Below, one piece after another: positions 21,008 through 28,761 of a DNA stretch of 33,989 nt. This DNA is from JANNRW01 sp031401815 (GTDB lineage Bacteria; Desulfobacterota; Desulfuromonadia; Geobacterales; DSM-12255), in the NCBI GenBank assembly GCA_031401815.1, contig JANNRW010000429.1, positions 1 through 33,989 on the forward strand. The letters run 5' to 3'. The notes under the pieces are model-generated. The model was not told where the DNA came from. It was given only the letters and a program-made list of their open reading frames with translations, and did no database searches. Each line of letters starts with the position of its first letter. The stretch's first letter is position 1. Both the position numbers and the translations under genes were made by a program.

Positions 21008-21925
21008 TTATGGGAGTTCGGGAGAGGGGGTGCCAAGCTTTGCCAGCAAGGGAAGGGTTCCAAGAAGTGCGGGGAAACCGGTGCCACTTATCTTAAGAAA
21101 CAGGGTAAGCAGGGATTCAGGCAGCGGCGCATGAAAGATCATCGCAGCTCCTGTTTCAGGATGCTCCAGAGTGATTGCAAAAGCGTGCAGGGCGTGTCCG
21201 TATCCTGTGTCAATGCTTGCTTTGCCGTAGCGCCGGTCACCAATCACCGGGTTGCCGATGGCTGCCAGGTGCCGCCTTAGCTGGTGCATACGACCTGAAA
21301 CCGGGTAGAGCACTGCAATGGCCTCTGACCTTCCCTGATAGAGGAGCCGGTATCTGGTGAGCGAATCTTTGCCGTCCAGCGGCAGATTGATCTCCCCCTC
21401 CTGCCTCAACACCCCTTCAACTGCTGCCAGGTAGGTCTTGCCAAGACCAGTCTCTTTTACATACCTCCCGAACAGCCCGGCAGCGGTCGAGCTTTTTGCG
21501 AGAATGACTGATCCGGATGTGCCGAGATCTATCCGGTTGACCGGCCTGAGTTTGCACTCAATCTGTCGAGCGGCAAGGAACTTTTCGGCAAGAACAACCA
21601 GGTTCCTCCCCTCGTCTTCTGCAGCCTTATGCACGGCAAGTCCCGGCTCCTTGTTAATGATAAGAAGCTGGTCATCCTCAAACAGAATATCAATTGCCGG
21701 TGCTCTCCTTGCAAGCAGTGCTGATGTTTTGCCGCTCTCCTTTATCGTGAGCAGGTCATCAAGAAGCAACAGGTCTGCTCCTGACCCCTGAGCGACATTA
21801 TGCCTGACATGGCCGCTTTTCAGGAGTTTGTGCAGGTAGCCGAGCGTAGCAGAAGGGAAAAGGTTGCGCAAAAAGCTTTCGATTGAGCGGCAATGATCTT
21901 TGGTCGTTATCTTGTAAGTTAGCAT
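21008..21925 (-). CDS. RluA family pseudouridine synthase
   Basis: A 305-residue protein with an N-terminal S4-like RNA-binding segment (LGYLHKLLKSGHVRHN) and the RluA catalytic domain. The active-site Asp is Asp133 in PVNRIDLGTSG; the usual Arg after the Asp is Leu here. Downstream are GLGKTYLAAVEG and GRMHQLRRHLAAIGNPVIGD, both typical. It should isomerise uridine in rRNA or tRNA; the exact site cannot be told. The ATG at 21925 was chosen because a longer frame would overlap the divergent pfkB-type gene. Ribosome binding site is weak. Confidence 0.9.
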   Translation of the reverse strand: MLTYKITTKDHCRSIESFLRNLFPSATLGYLHKLLKSGHVRHNVAQGSGADLLLLDDLLTIKESGKTSALLARRAPAIDILFEDDQLLIINKEPGLAVHKAAEDEGRNLVVLAEKFLAARQIECKLRPVNRIDLGTSGSVILAKSSTAAGLFGRYVKETGLGKTYLAAVEGVLRQEGEINLPLDGKDSLTRYRLLYQGRSEAIAVLYPVSGRMHQLRRHLAAIGNPVIGDRRYGKASIDTGYGHALHAFAITLEHPETGAAMIFHAPLPESLLTLFLKISGTGFPALLGTLPLLAKLGTPSPELP

Positions 21926-21968
21926 ACAGGGACTATACCCTCTTGAATGCAAATGCACAAGGAGGTGC

Positions 21969-21997
21969 TTGCAGGCTAATTTGCCCCGTGCTATAAA
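21969..21997 (+). promoter_or_regulatory. Putative extended -10 promoter of the PfkB-type kinase gene
   Basis: TTGCAG (21969-21974), 17 bases, then TATAAA (21992-21997) with an extended TG just before it. It lies 30 bases before the ATG at 22027, in the 101-base divergent gap with the RluA-type gene. Confidence 0.6.
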
Positions 21998-22026
21998 GAC
22001 AAATCTGCTGCGATAAAGGAGGCAAG

Positions 22027-22941
22027 ATGAGTATTCTGGTGGTAGGTTCGGTTGCATTTGATTCGGTCGAGACCCCTTTTGGAATAGGGGAGAATGTTCT
22101 TGGTGGATCAGCCACTTACTTTGCCACATCAGCCAGTTTTTTTACGGATGTCAATCTGGTGGCTGTCGTAGGTGATGATTTCGGCCAGGAGCATATCGAT
22201 TTTCTGAAGTCCCGTAATGTCGACTTGCGCGGCCTGTCGCGTGAAAGTGGCAAGACCTTTCACTGGAAGGGCAAATACGGTTTTGATCTGAACGAAGCCC
22301 AGACACTCGATACCCAGCTTAATGTCTTTCAGACCTTTCGCCCGAAGATTCCGGCAGAGTATGCTGATGCCGAATACCTGATCCTGGCAAATATCGATCC
22401 GGAACTTCAGCTTGAAGTGCTGGCGCAGGTAAAAAATCCAAAGGTCATTGCCTGCGATACGATGAATTTCTGGATATCTTCAAAGCCTGAGGAGTTGAAA
22501 AAAGTGATTGCCCAGGTCGATTTCTTCATTATCAACGAGGGTGAGGCAAGGCAACTTACAGGCGAGGTCAACCTGGTGAAGGCAGCCCGGGCGATTCAGG
22601 TGATGGGGGCAAAAAAGCTGATTATCAAGAGGGGAGAGTACGGCGTACTCTTTTTTTCCGGAACTTCTGTCTTTGCTGCTCCGGCCTACCCGTTGGAAAG
22701 CGTTTTTGATCCTACCGGCGCAGGTGATACTTTTGCAGGCGGTTTCATGGGATATCTGGCAAATACGGGCAACCTTTCGGACGAGGGAATCAGGCAGGGG
22801 ATAATTTTCGGCAGTGTAATGGCCTCTTTCAATGTGGAAGATTTTAGTCTCAACAGGCTTAAAACACTACAGTACAGCGAAATAGACGAACGCTACCGCG
22901 CTTTCAAGAGAATGACTCATTTTGAATCTTTGGGGGGTTGA
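22027..22941 (+). CDS. PfkB family carbohydrate/nucleoside kinase
   Basis: A 304-residue ribokinase-fold protein. The N-terminal substrate motif is GGSATYFATSASFF and the C-terminal ATP and catalytic motif DPTGAGDTFAGGF contains the base Asp234. It phosphorylates a sugar, nucleoside or related hydroxyl group; the substrate is unknown, and absence of a sugar operon around it argues against a simple catabolic role. AAAGGAGG precedes the ATG. It seems to be transcribed alone from the extended -10 promoter. Confidence 0.92.
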   Translation: MSILVVGSVAFDSVETPFGIGENVLGGSATYFATSASFFTDVNLVAVVGDDFGQEHIDFLKSRNVDLRGLSRESGKTFHWKGKYGFDLNEAQTLDTQLNVFQTFRPKIPAEYADAEYLILANIDPELQLEVLAQVKNPKVIACDTMNFWISSKPEELKKVIAQVDFFIINEGEARQLTGEVNLVKAARAIQVMGAKKLIIKRGEYGVLFFSGTSVFAAPAYPLESVFDPTGAGDTFAGGFMGYLANTGNLSDEGIRQGIIFGSVMASFNVEDFSLNRLKTLQYSEIDERYRAFKRMTHFESLGG

Positions 22942-23235
22942 GTTCTGAGGTCAGACGAAAAACGCCCCTTCAATCAATCCGGCACCGGCCAGTATCTTCA
23001 CTATTTAGTCAACTGCATAAAACAAAACAGACACTACCGGGGCAAGCTCTAAGTTTATCAGCAAAAAATGCAAGTATTTAATAAGTTGAATTAATAATTT
23101 TACAGGCGCGCATATTTCGTATTGACTAAGCCGGGCAGTCAGGGTAATCAACATCTTGTAATGTTTATTGGGTCTTGATAATCAGCGTGCCGGACAAATA
23201 TGTAAAAATATTTTCCGGCAGAGAGAGGTGACTTC
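22942..23235. other. Intergenic region with a hairpin before the DUF350 gene
   Basis: A 294-base non-coding stretch, AT-rich around 23060-23110. The only structured item I see is the hairpin at 23189-23219. No riboswitch pattern was recognised. Confidence 0.6.
23189..23219 (+). promoter_or_regulatory. Hairpin just upstream of the DUF350 ribosome binding site
   Basis: GCCGGACAAATAT pairs with ATATTTTCCGGC, a 12-bp stem interrupted by one bulged C, with a short AT-rich loop. The Shine-Dalgarno GAGAGAGGTG follows within a few bases of its 3' end. It could influence translation or RNA stability; there is no U-run, so it is not a standard terminator. Confidence 0.5.
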
Positions 23236-23787
23236 ATGTTTTTTGTGCGTCTGGCAGTAAGTCTTTTCGAACTAGCGCTGATGGTTGTCATGTCAGGTGT
23301 AATAATTTACCTGATATACAGATTATTTATCAAGGCAAACCCTGATTTTGACATGGAAGAAGAGATTGCCCAGGGGAATATAGCAGTAGGAATTCTGGTA
23401 TCGACCATCATGGTGTCAGCAGCGCTGCTTTTGCAGAAAGGGCTCTCTGCATCTGTCGGCATGTTCCGGCTTTCGATTTCTGCGCCGGAAGATGTCGCGC
23501 TCCCTTTGTGGCAGACCGGCCTTCTTACTCTCTGCCATCTCCTGCTGACGCTGGGTATTGCCGTATTCACCATATCGGCAACACTTCGTCTTTTTGGGAG
23601 ACTGGCTCGTAACATCAATCCTCACATGCGGCTTGGTGAACACCTTAAAAACGGCAATGTGGCTGTCGGGATACTCCTTTCAGCCGTTGTATTCATTGCA
23701 ACCATGTATGTTGGTGAGGGGGTGAGTGCTCTGACCAAGGCTCTGGTTCCCCAGCCGAAGATTGGCAAAATCGAGATTATGAAGTAG
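23236..23787 (+). CDS. DUF350 family membrane protein
   Basis: A 183-residue integral membrane protein made of two related halves. Each has a GN-[IV]-AVGIL motif (EIAQGNIAVGILVSTIMVS, then HLKNGNVAVGILLSAVVFI) as in the DUF350 family, and there are about four transmembrane segments. Function is not known; the family occurs with diverse partners including ATPases. GAGAGAGGTG precedes the ATG. It is the first of a likely transcript with the following Cys-motif protein and DUF4403 lipoprotein, though a 100-base gap with a repeat separates it from the next gene. Confidence 0.88.
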   Translation: MFFVRLAVSLFELALMVVMSGVIIYLIYRLFIKANPDFDMEEEIAQGNIAVGILVSTIMVSAALLLQKGLSASVGMFRLSISAPEDVALPLWQTGLLTLCHLLLTLGIAVFTISATLRLFGRLARNINPHMRLGEHLKNGNVAVGILLSAVVFIATMYVGEGVSALTKALVPQPKIGKIEIMK

Positions 23788-23798
23788 AGGGGAAGGGC

Positions 23799-23854
23799 TG
23801 TTGAACTGTTGAATTGTTGAGGTGTTGAGATGTTGAGTCGTTGAGTTGTTGAAT
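23799..23854. repeat. Seven-unit octamer tandem repeat (TGTTGANN)
   Basis: Seven consecutive 8-base units of the form TGTTGANN (one starts with C) fill the gap between the DUF350 gene and the next gene. The first six bases of each unit are conserved and the last two vary, suggesting old expansion followed by drift. It begins 11 bases after the DUF350 stop. Confidence 0.92.
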
Positions 23855-23887
23855 CGGGCGGACACTGCTTAAAAGTGAGGAGATCTG

Positions 23888-24589
23888 GTGGAAGAGACCA
23901 TCGAAATCAACTACTCCTACAAATTTCAGGACAAGTTGCAGATAGATTTTCCGATTACTCTCTGCAACAAGACACTGTCGCTGCTCCATACAGCTTCAGA
24001 GGAGCCTCCACTCTGGGCAGAGCTTTGTTTCAACCGCTGCAACGTCTGTCCTCTTGATCCGGAAAAATTCAAGCACTGTCCCATTGCTGTAAATCTTGTC
24101 CCTGTTGTAAATGCATTCAAGGATTTTTACTCCTATGAAACCACCCAGGTCATAGTCACGACCCGGGAGAGAACCTACTCCAAAACAGTCCCTGTTCAGG
24201 AGGGGCTCAGCGCACTGACCGGTGTAATCATGGTTACAAGTGGCTGCCCGGTCATGGAGCGGCTTAAACCGATGGTTCGTTTTCATCTCCCGTTTGCTTC
24301 ACTTGAGGAGAGTGCCTACCGGATGATTTCCATGTATCTGGTTGCCCAGCTTTATCGCAATCGTCTGGGAATGTCAGCTGACTGGGATATAAGTGGGCTC
24401 GAGGCAATTTATCAGGATGTTGGAGATGTGAACGAGAGTTTTGCCAGGCGACTTCTGGCTGCTGCTGAAAAAGATGCCAACGTGAATGCTCTGGTCAATC
24501 TTGACTGTCTCGCAAAAATGCTCCCCTTCAAAGCTGAGAATCTGCTGTTTGAGATGGAAGGGTATTTCAGCGCAGTACTTGCGCTTTGA
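23888..24589 (+). CDS. Uncharacterised protein with a four-cysteine motif
   Basis: A 233-residue soluble protein starting with GTG, preceded by GAGGAG. Cys47, Cys51, Cys54 and Cys64 (CFNRCNVC then HC) give a C-x3-C-x2-C-x9-C motif that could bind a metal or an iron-sulfur cluster. The rest is alpha/beta with no known motif that I recognise. Its last bases overlap the possible TTG start of the DUF4403 gene, so the two are probably one operon. It could be a redox-active accessory to the membrane/lipoprotein neighbours, but this is only inference. Confidence 0.78.
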   Translation: MEETIEINYSYKFQDKLQIDFPITLCNKTLSLLHTASEEPPLWAELCFNRCNVCPLDPEKFKHCPIAVNLVPVVNAFKDFYSYETTQVIVTTRERTYSKTVPVQEGLSALTGVIMVTSGCPVMERLKPMVRFHLPFASLEESAYRMISMYLVAQLYRNRLGMSADWDISGLEAIYQDVGDVNESFARRLLAAAEKDANVNALVNLDCLAKMLPFKAENLLFEMEGYFSAVLAL

Positions 24590-24594
24590 ACAAT

Positions 24595-25971
24595 ATGAGG
24601 TCTGCCATCCATTTCATTAAGAAAACCGGTATTACTGCCTTGCTCCTGCCCCTTGTGCTGAGCCTTTCTGCCTGTTCCGGAGCAAGCCCTGCATTGAAAG
24701 CCGAGCAACCGATTGCGGAGCTCTTCCGAGCCGAGTTGAAAAAAGAGATCTCCAGTCTCAATGTTCCGATAGAAACATCTACGGTTGAACTTGGCAAAAC
24801 CCTGAACCAGTCGATCCGCAAGGAGATTTACAAGGGTTCGACAAAAACCCGGGGGCTGACTGCGGATATTATCCGGAACGGGACAATTGTGGTAACCGCT
24901 GCGGACAATTTTCTCCATTTTACCGTGCCGATTATCATGAATCTCAGCTACGGCATGTTTGAGACACCATCTATCCCTTTTGCGCTGAAATTCAGGGCTA
25001 GTGCCAGCATCACTCCTGACTGGAGAGTGAACACGGAAATCTATTATCTTGGCTTGAGTGATCTGCTAGCAGATGAAACAAGAATCGGCCCGCTTACCCT
25101 TAAACCACGCAGTATCATGGAGGGGGTTACCCAGCCGGTACAAAAACTCCTTTCCGAACTGATCAGCAAGAAGATCAATGAGATGTTTCCGCTAAAGAGC
25201 CAGATTGCAAAAGTCTGGAGTGCAGCACACAAACCTCTTCTTCTGGACAGGAATTACAATGCATGGCTGAAGCTTACCCCTCTGGAAGTCATGCTTTCGC
25301 CGTTGTACGCGCATAACAACAGAGTGAAATTGGGGGTGGGGATCAATGCGTATGCAGAGATGGTGATCGGCCCGGAGCCGATTACCCCGACTCCTCGTCC
25401 TCTTCCGGAACTCCAACTGGTCAGCCGGTTCGACAAGAGTTTCCGCATTGCCCTGAATACTGATCTTTTCTACAGGGATATTCTCAGTATTGCCTCTCCA
25501 CTGCTGCTCAACAAGGAGTTTGTTTCCGACGGCAGGAAGGTTGTCATAAAAGCATTTGATCTTTATGGCAATGGCGAAAAGCTGGTTGTCAGGGTTGAGA
25601 CTTCAGGCTCACTTGATGGGGTGATTTATCTGACCGGCAAACCTCTTTTTAATCCGCAGACCAATAATTTTTCGGTTGAAGAGGTGGATTTTGACATACA
25701 GACTCAGGATCTTCTGCTGAAGTCTGCAGGATGGCTTCTTCAAGGTACGATCAGGGAGAAGATTCAGGAGGCTCTCAACATGAATATGACGAGGCAACTC
25801 GAACAGTCTCGCGAAATGGCGCAGAAAGCGATCGCCAGGATTCAACTGGTTGATAACGTTATGCTTAAGGGGAGTATCAAAACCTTGAAGTTCAGCGATG
25901 CTCTTGTTCAAAAAGAGAAGATCTCCATACAGGTATACACTGAAGGGGAATCAGTCATATATTTTGAGTAA
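24595..25971 (+). CDS. DUF4403 family lipoprotein
   Basis: A roughly 458-residue protein with a signal peptide ending in a lipobox (LSLSACSG), predicted to be lipid-anchored outside the inner membrane. The mature part has long beta segments and the pattern of DUF4403, a family related to lipid-binding/SMP-like or BPI-like folds. The ATG at 24595 is chosen; a TTG at 24586 overlaps the upstream stop but has no ribosome binding site. It follows the Cys-motif gene without a gap. Role is unknown; lipid transport is a guess from fold family. Confidence 0.82.
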   Translation: MRSAIHFIKKTGITALLLPLVLSLSACSGASPALKAEQPIAELFRAELKKEISSLNVPIETSTVELGKTLNQSIRKEIYKGSTKTRGLTADIIRNGTIVVTAADNFLHFTVPIIMNLSYGMFETPSIPFALKFRASASITPDWRVNTEIYYLGLSDLLADETRIGPLTLKPRSIMEGVTQPVQKLLSELISKKINEMFPLKSQIAKVWSAAHKPLLLDRNYNAWLKLTPLEVMLSPLYAHNNRVKLGVGINAYAEMVIGPEPITPTPRPLPELQLVSRFDKSFRIALNTDLFYRDILSIASPLLLNKEFVSDGRKVVIKAFDLYGNGEKLVVRVETSGSLDGVIYLTGKPLFNPQTNNFSVEEVDFDIQTQDLLLKSAGWLLQGTIREKIQEALNMNMTRQLEQSREMAQKAIARIQLVDNVMLKGSIKTLKFSDALVQKEKISIQVYTEGESVIYFE

Positions 25972-25982
25972 TAGCTACAGGA

Positions 25983-25997
25983 ACCTGATGTTCAGGT
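25983..25997 (+). promoter_or_regulatory. Short hairpin before the cNMP/GGDEF-type gene
   Basis: ACCTGA and TCAGGT form a perfect 6-bp stem around a 3-base loop. It lies 12-26 bases after the DUF4403 stop and shortly before the next ribosome binding site. No U-run follows, so its effect is uncertain. Confidence 0.4.
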
Positions 25998-26015
25998 GGA
26001 ATCGGGAGAGAGTGA

Positions 26016-26975
26016 ATGTTCGATGTTCTGTCCAAACCTAACCTTCACGAATTAAAGAAGATGAAGCTGTTTGCAGACGTTTCTCAAGAGACGATTGAAC
26101 GGGTAGTCGATTCATTTGTAATCCGTCGGCTGAAAAGCAATGAAGTGCTTCTTTCTGCTGATCAGCCCAATCATTATCTTTATCAGGTGCTGTCAGGGCG
26201 ACTCAACGTCTTTCTGGACGAGTCCCTGGAGGAGTCTGTCTGCTCTTTTGGCCCGGGAGAACCTGTCGGGGAGCTTTCCATTATCGACAACAGCATGACC
26301 TCAGCCTATGTAGTTGCTGAAGAAGACACTCGTCTTCTTGTTCTGGAAGAGGCTCAGGTCTGGTCTCTTGTGGAGGAGTCGCACTCCTTCTCTCGTAATC
26401 TTCTCATAAGTCTTGCGCAGCGTCTTCGCCAGGCAAATCAGGTAATATGCAGCAAGATCAGGATGGAGGACTCATTCTATCATTACGGCATGCTGGATGT
26501 CCTGACCGGAATGCATAGCCGCAGATGGTTCGATCAGATGATACACCGTGCGCTCCGCCGTTGTACACTCCAGGGGAAGCCGTTTTCGATTCTGGTGACA
26601 GATATCGACAACTTCAGAAGTTTCAATGAAAAATATGGACGGATATCCGGTGATCTGGCGCTGAACAGGATCGCGCACACTATTCAGGAGCATCTGCGCG
26701 CCACTGAACTTGCAGTCCGTTACGAAGGGGACAGGTTTCTTATCATTCTTCCTGAGACTGATCTGCAACAGTCAAGAAGAGTTGCCGAGCGATTGAGGCT
26801 GAAGATCATGTACACTGATATCCCTACCTCAGGCGGCAGAAATTTCCACTCCTTCACTTTATCCGTAGGAATCGCCCAGGCAACGGCTGATCAATCCGTG
26901 GAAGAGTTTATTGATGTTGTCATGGTTGCACTCAAGCGAGCCAAGGATATGGGCAGAAATTATGTTTCAGACTGA
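26016..26975 (+). CDS. Cyclic-nucleotide-binding-domain protein with degenerate GGDEF domain
   Basis: A 319-residue cytoplasmic protein. Residues about 15-130 form a cNMP-binding (Crp-like) beta barrel with GPGEPVGELSIIDN; about 155-315 form a GGDEF domain (DVLTGMHSRRWFDQMI, VTDIDNFRSFNEKYG). The signature that should read RYGGDEF is RYEGDRF (residues 235-241), so both the first Gly and the catalytic Glu are changed. The inhibitory RxxD site is also not intact (RATE). It therefore probably does not make cyclic di-GMP but may bind it or GTP as a receptor. GGGAGAGAG precedes the ATG. It follows the DUF4403 gene by 44 bases and is followed by an RsbW-like ATPase gene. Confidence 0.9.
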   Translation: MFDVLSKPNLHELKKMKLFADVSQETIERVVDSFVIRRLKSNEVLLSADQPNHYLYQVLSGRLNVFLDESLEESVCSFGPGEPVGELSIIDNSMTSAYVVAEEDTRLLVLEEAQVWSLVEESHSFSRNLLISLAQRLRQANQVICSKIRMEDSFYHYGMLDVLTGMHSRRWFDQMIHRALRRCTLQGKPFSILVTDIDNFRSFNEKYGRISGDLALNRIAHTIQEHLRATELAVRYEGDRFLIILPETDLQQSRRVAERLRLKIMYTDIPTSGGRNFHSFTLSVGIAQATADQSVEEFIDVVMVALKRAKDMGRNYVSD

Positions 26976-27055
26976 TGCACTCGCTCAGTTGCATAAAGAT
27001 TGTCCGGATGGGAAATAACTGACTTCTGCCCTAGATTTTAGAAAGGAGTGCTGCC

Positions 27056-27466
27056 ATGGAAAGAACCAGTATAAAGAGAGTGGCTACCCTTGAAAATCTC
27101 CCCCAACTCCTTGATTTCGCAGCTTTTAGTGCCGAAGAGTCGGGTCTGGATATGAAGCGGATTGTTGAGGTGACTCTGGCAGTGGAAGAGGCGGTGGTAA
27201 ATGTCTTCAGCTATGCCTACCCTTACGGGGGCGGGGATGTGGAACTTATCTGCTCCAAAGATGGCGACTCATTTGTTGTCGAGATCATTGACAGTGGCAT
27301 TCCGTTTAATGTCCTTTCCCTTCCGGCTCCGGACATTACTACATCCATAGAGGAGAGGAGTATGGGGGGGCTGGGGATCTTCTTCATCCGGAAGCTGATG
27401 GACGAGGTTAGTTACCGCAGAGAAGACGGGCAAAACATTTTGCAACTCAGAGCTTGTCCGAAATAA
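27056..27466 (+). CDS. RsbW-like anti-sigma factor/serine-kinase ATPase
   Basis: A 136-residue GHKL ATPase of the RsbW/SpoIIAB type. The N box is TLAVEEAVVNVFSYAYP, the G1 region IIDSGIPFN, and the G2 box SMGGLGIFFIRKLMD. It probably phosphorylates an anti-anti-sigma (STAS) partner or binds a sigma factor, but neither partner is next to it in the window. AAAGGAG precedes the ATG at 27056. Its gene lies 80 bases after the degenerate GGDEF gene and may be linked to it. Confidence 0.88.
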   Translation: MERTSIKRVATLENLPQLLDFAAFSAEESGLDMKRIVEVTLAVEEAVVNVFSYAYPYGGGDVELICSKDGDSFVVEIIDSGIPFNVLSLPAPDITTSIEERSMGGLGIFFIRKLMDEVSYRREDGQNILQLRACPK

Positions 27467-27542
27467 GCATTACACTCTCGCATGAGGTAAAATTGGAATA
27501 ACGTGCATTCGTCAGTTCGGCTCCTGCTACAGAGATTCGAAA

Positions 27543-27567
27543 GCGCCCTGCACTCCTGGCGCGGTTT
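27543..27567. terminator. Possible weak terminator between convergent genes
   Basis: GCGCC and GGCGC (27543-27547 and 27558-27562) form a 5-bp stem with a 10-base loop, followed by GGTTTT. It lies between the RsbW-like gene (plus) and ychF (minus). The stem is short; a conventional strong terminator was not found. Confidence 0.3.
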
Positions 27568-27583
27568 TCAGGCTTCCAGGAAG

Positions 27584-28669
27584 CTACACATTGAACCTGA
27601 AATTGATGATATCTCCATCTTTAACCTCGTAGGTTTTCCCTTCAAGACGAACAAGCCCTTTTTCTTTTGCAGCAGCCATTGAGCCGTTAGTTATAAAATC
27701 GTTGTATGCGACAACCTCTGCCCGGATGAATCCTCTTTCTATGTCGGAATGTATCTTCCCGGCGGCACGCTGGGCGATGAGCCCTTTAGTGATTGTCCAT
27801 GCCCTGACTTCGTCTTCACCTGAGGTCAGAAAGGATATGTACCCCAACAGATTGTAGGAAAGATGTATCAGTTTGTTAAGTGCCGGCTCTTCTATCCCCA
27901 GATCTTCCAGAAAGGCCTCTGCTTCATCAAAGGACAACCGGGCGATTTCCATCTCTATTTTTCCGGACAGGCTGATTACTTTTACATATCTGCCTTTAAA
28001 GTAATCATTGCAGCTTGCAAGGGCTGCTTTAGTCGTTTCCGAATTCAGATCATCTTCTGAAACATTAATTACTACAAGCTGCGGTTTGATCGACATGAAC
28101 TGAAGACTTCGCATGGCTTTCTGCTCTTCTTCGGTAAAATCTACATCCCTTAGGGCTTTCTCGTTTTCCAGCGCATCCTTGCATTTAAGAAGAAGATTGT
28201 GATCGATTTCGTCGGGTTTTTTGCCCCGTTTCAGACCTTCATCAATCCTTGCAAGCCGTTTCTCCACAAGTTCCAGATCACCAAAGATCATCTCCAGCTC
28301 AACGGTCTCTGCGTCCCTCCTCGGATTAACGCTCCCCATGGGGTGTGATACGGTTTCATCCTCGAATCCCCGAACTACATGAACCAGAGCATCAGCATCC
28401 TTGATAAGATCAAAGACTTTCCTGTTCTGCTCCATGTCCCCTTTGGTAAGACCGATATAGTCGATATATTCGACTGTAGCCTGGGTGGTTTTTTTGGGTC
28501 TGTAGATTTCGGTAAGTCTGGTTATCCTTGCATCAGGGACTTTTACAACCCCCACATAAGGGTCGGCAGGGATGGTCGGATAGGAGGTGACTTCAAGGTT
28601 CAGCCCTGTAAGTGCGTTAAATAGAGTTGTCTTGCCTGAATTTGCCAGGCCGATTATTGCAGTTTTCAT
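27584..28669 (-). CDS. ychF: GTPase/ATPase YchF (Obg-related, TGS domain)
   Basis: A 361-residue Obg-family nucleotide-binding protein, the usual length of YchF. The P-loop is GLANSGKTTLFNALTGL (canonical members have GLPNVGKS), then VPDARITRLTEIYRPKK and IDYIGLTKGD; the C-terminal TGS domain ends with KTYEVKDGDIINFRFNV. YchF prefers ATP and binds the ribosome. It lies downstream of glgC by 92 bases, in which a 14-base repeat occurs. The ribosome binding site GGGA is weak. Confidence 0.93.
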   Translation of the reverse strand: MKTAIIGLANSGKTTLFNALTGLNLEVTSYPTIPADPYVGVVKVPDARITRLTEIYRPKKTTQATVEYIDYIGLTKGDMEQNRKVFDLIKDADALVHVVRGFEDETVSHPMGSVNPRRDAETVELEMIFGDLELVEKRLARIDEGLKRGKKPDEIDHNLLLKCKDALENEKALRDVDFTEEEQKAMRSLQFMSIKPQLVVINVSEDDLNSETTKAALASCNDYFKGRYVKVISLSGKIEMEIARLSFDEAEAFLEDLGIEEPALNKLIHLSYNLLGYISFLTSGEDEVRAWTITKGLIAQRAAGKIHSDIERGFIRAEVVAYNDFITNGSMAAAKEKGLVRLEGKTYEVKDGDIINFRFNV

Positions 28670-28718
28670 AATATTTGATCATCCCTTTTCATTTTGAGAG
28701 TCTTTCGTTGCATTTTCT

Positions 28719-28756
28719 ACTGAATCCTGACCACTGATTCCTGGCTACTGAATTTC
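28719..28756. repeat. Short 14-bp tandem repeat between glgC and ychF
   Basis: ACTGAATCCTGACC (28719-28732), ACTGATTCCTGGCT (28733-28746) and a partial third ACTGAATTTC (28747-28756) line up as imperfect direct repeats. Such repeats are frequent between genes in related bacteria (from memory). Confidence 0.7.
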
Positions 28757-28761
28757 ATAAA

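Noticed and set aside
22942..23235. Cyclic di-GMP (GEMM) riboswitch before the DUF350 gene
   Set aside because: The conserved GEMM core was not found; only a simple bulged hairpin is present.
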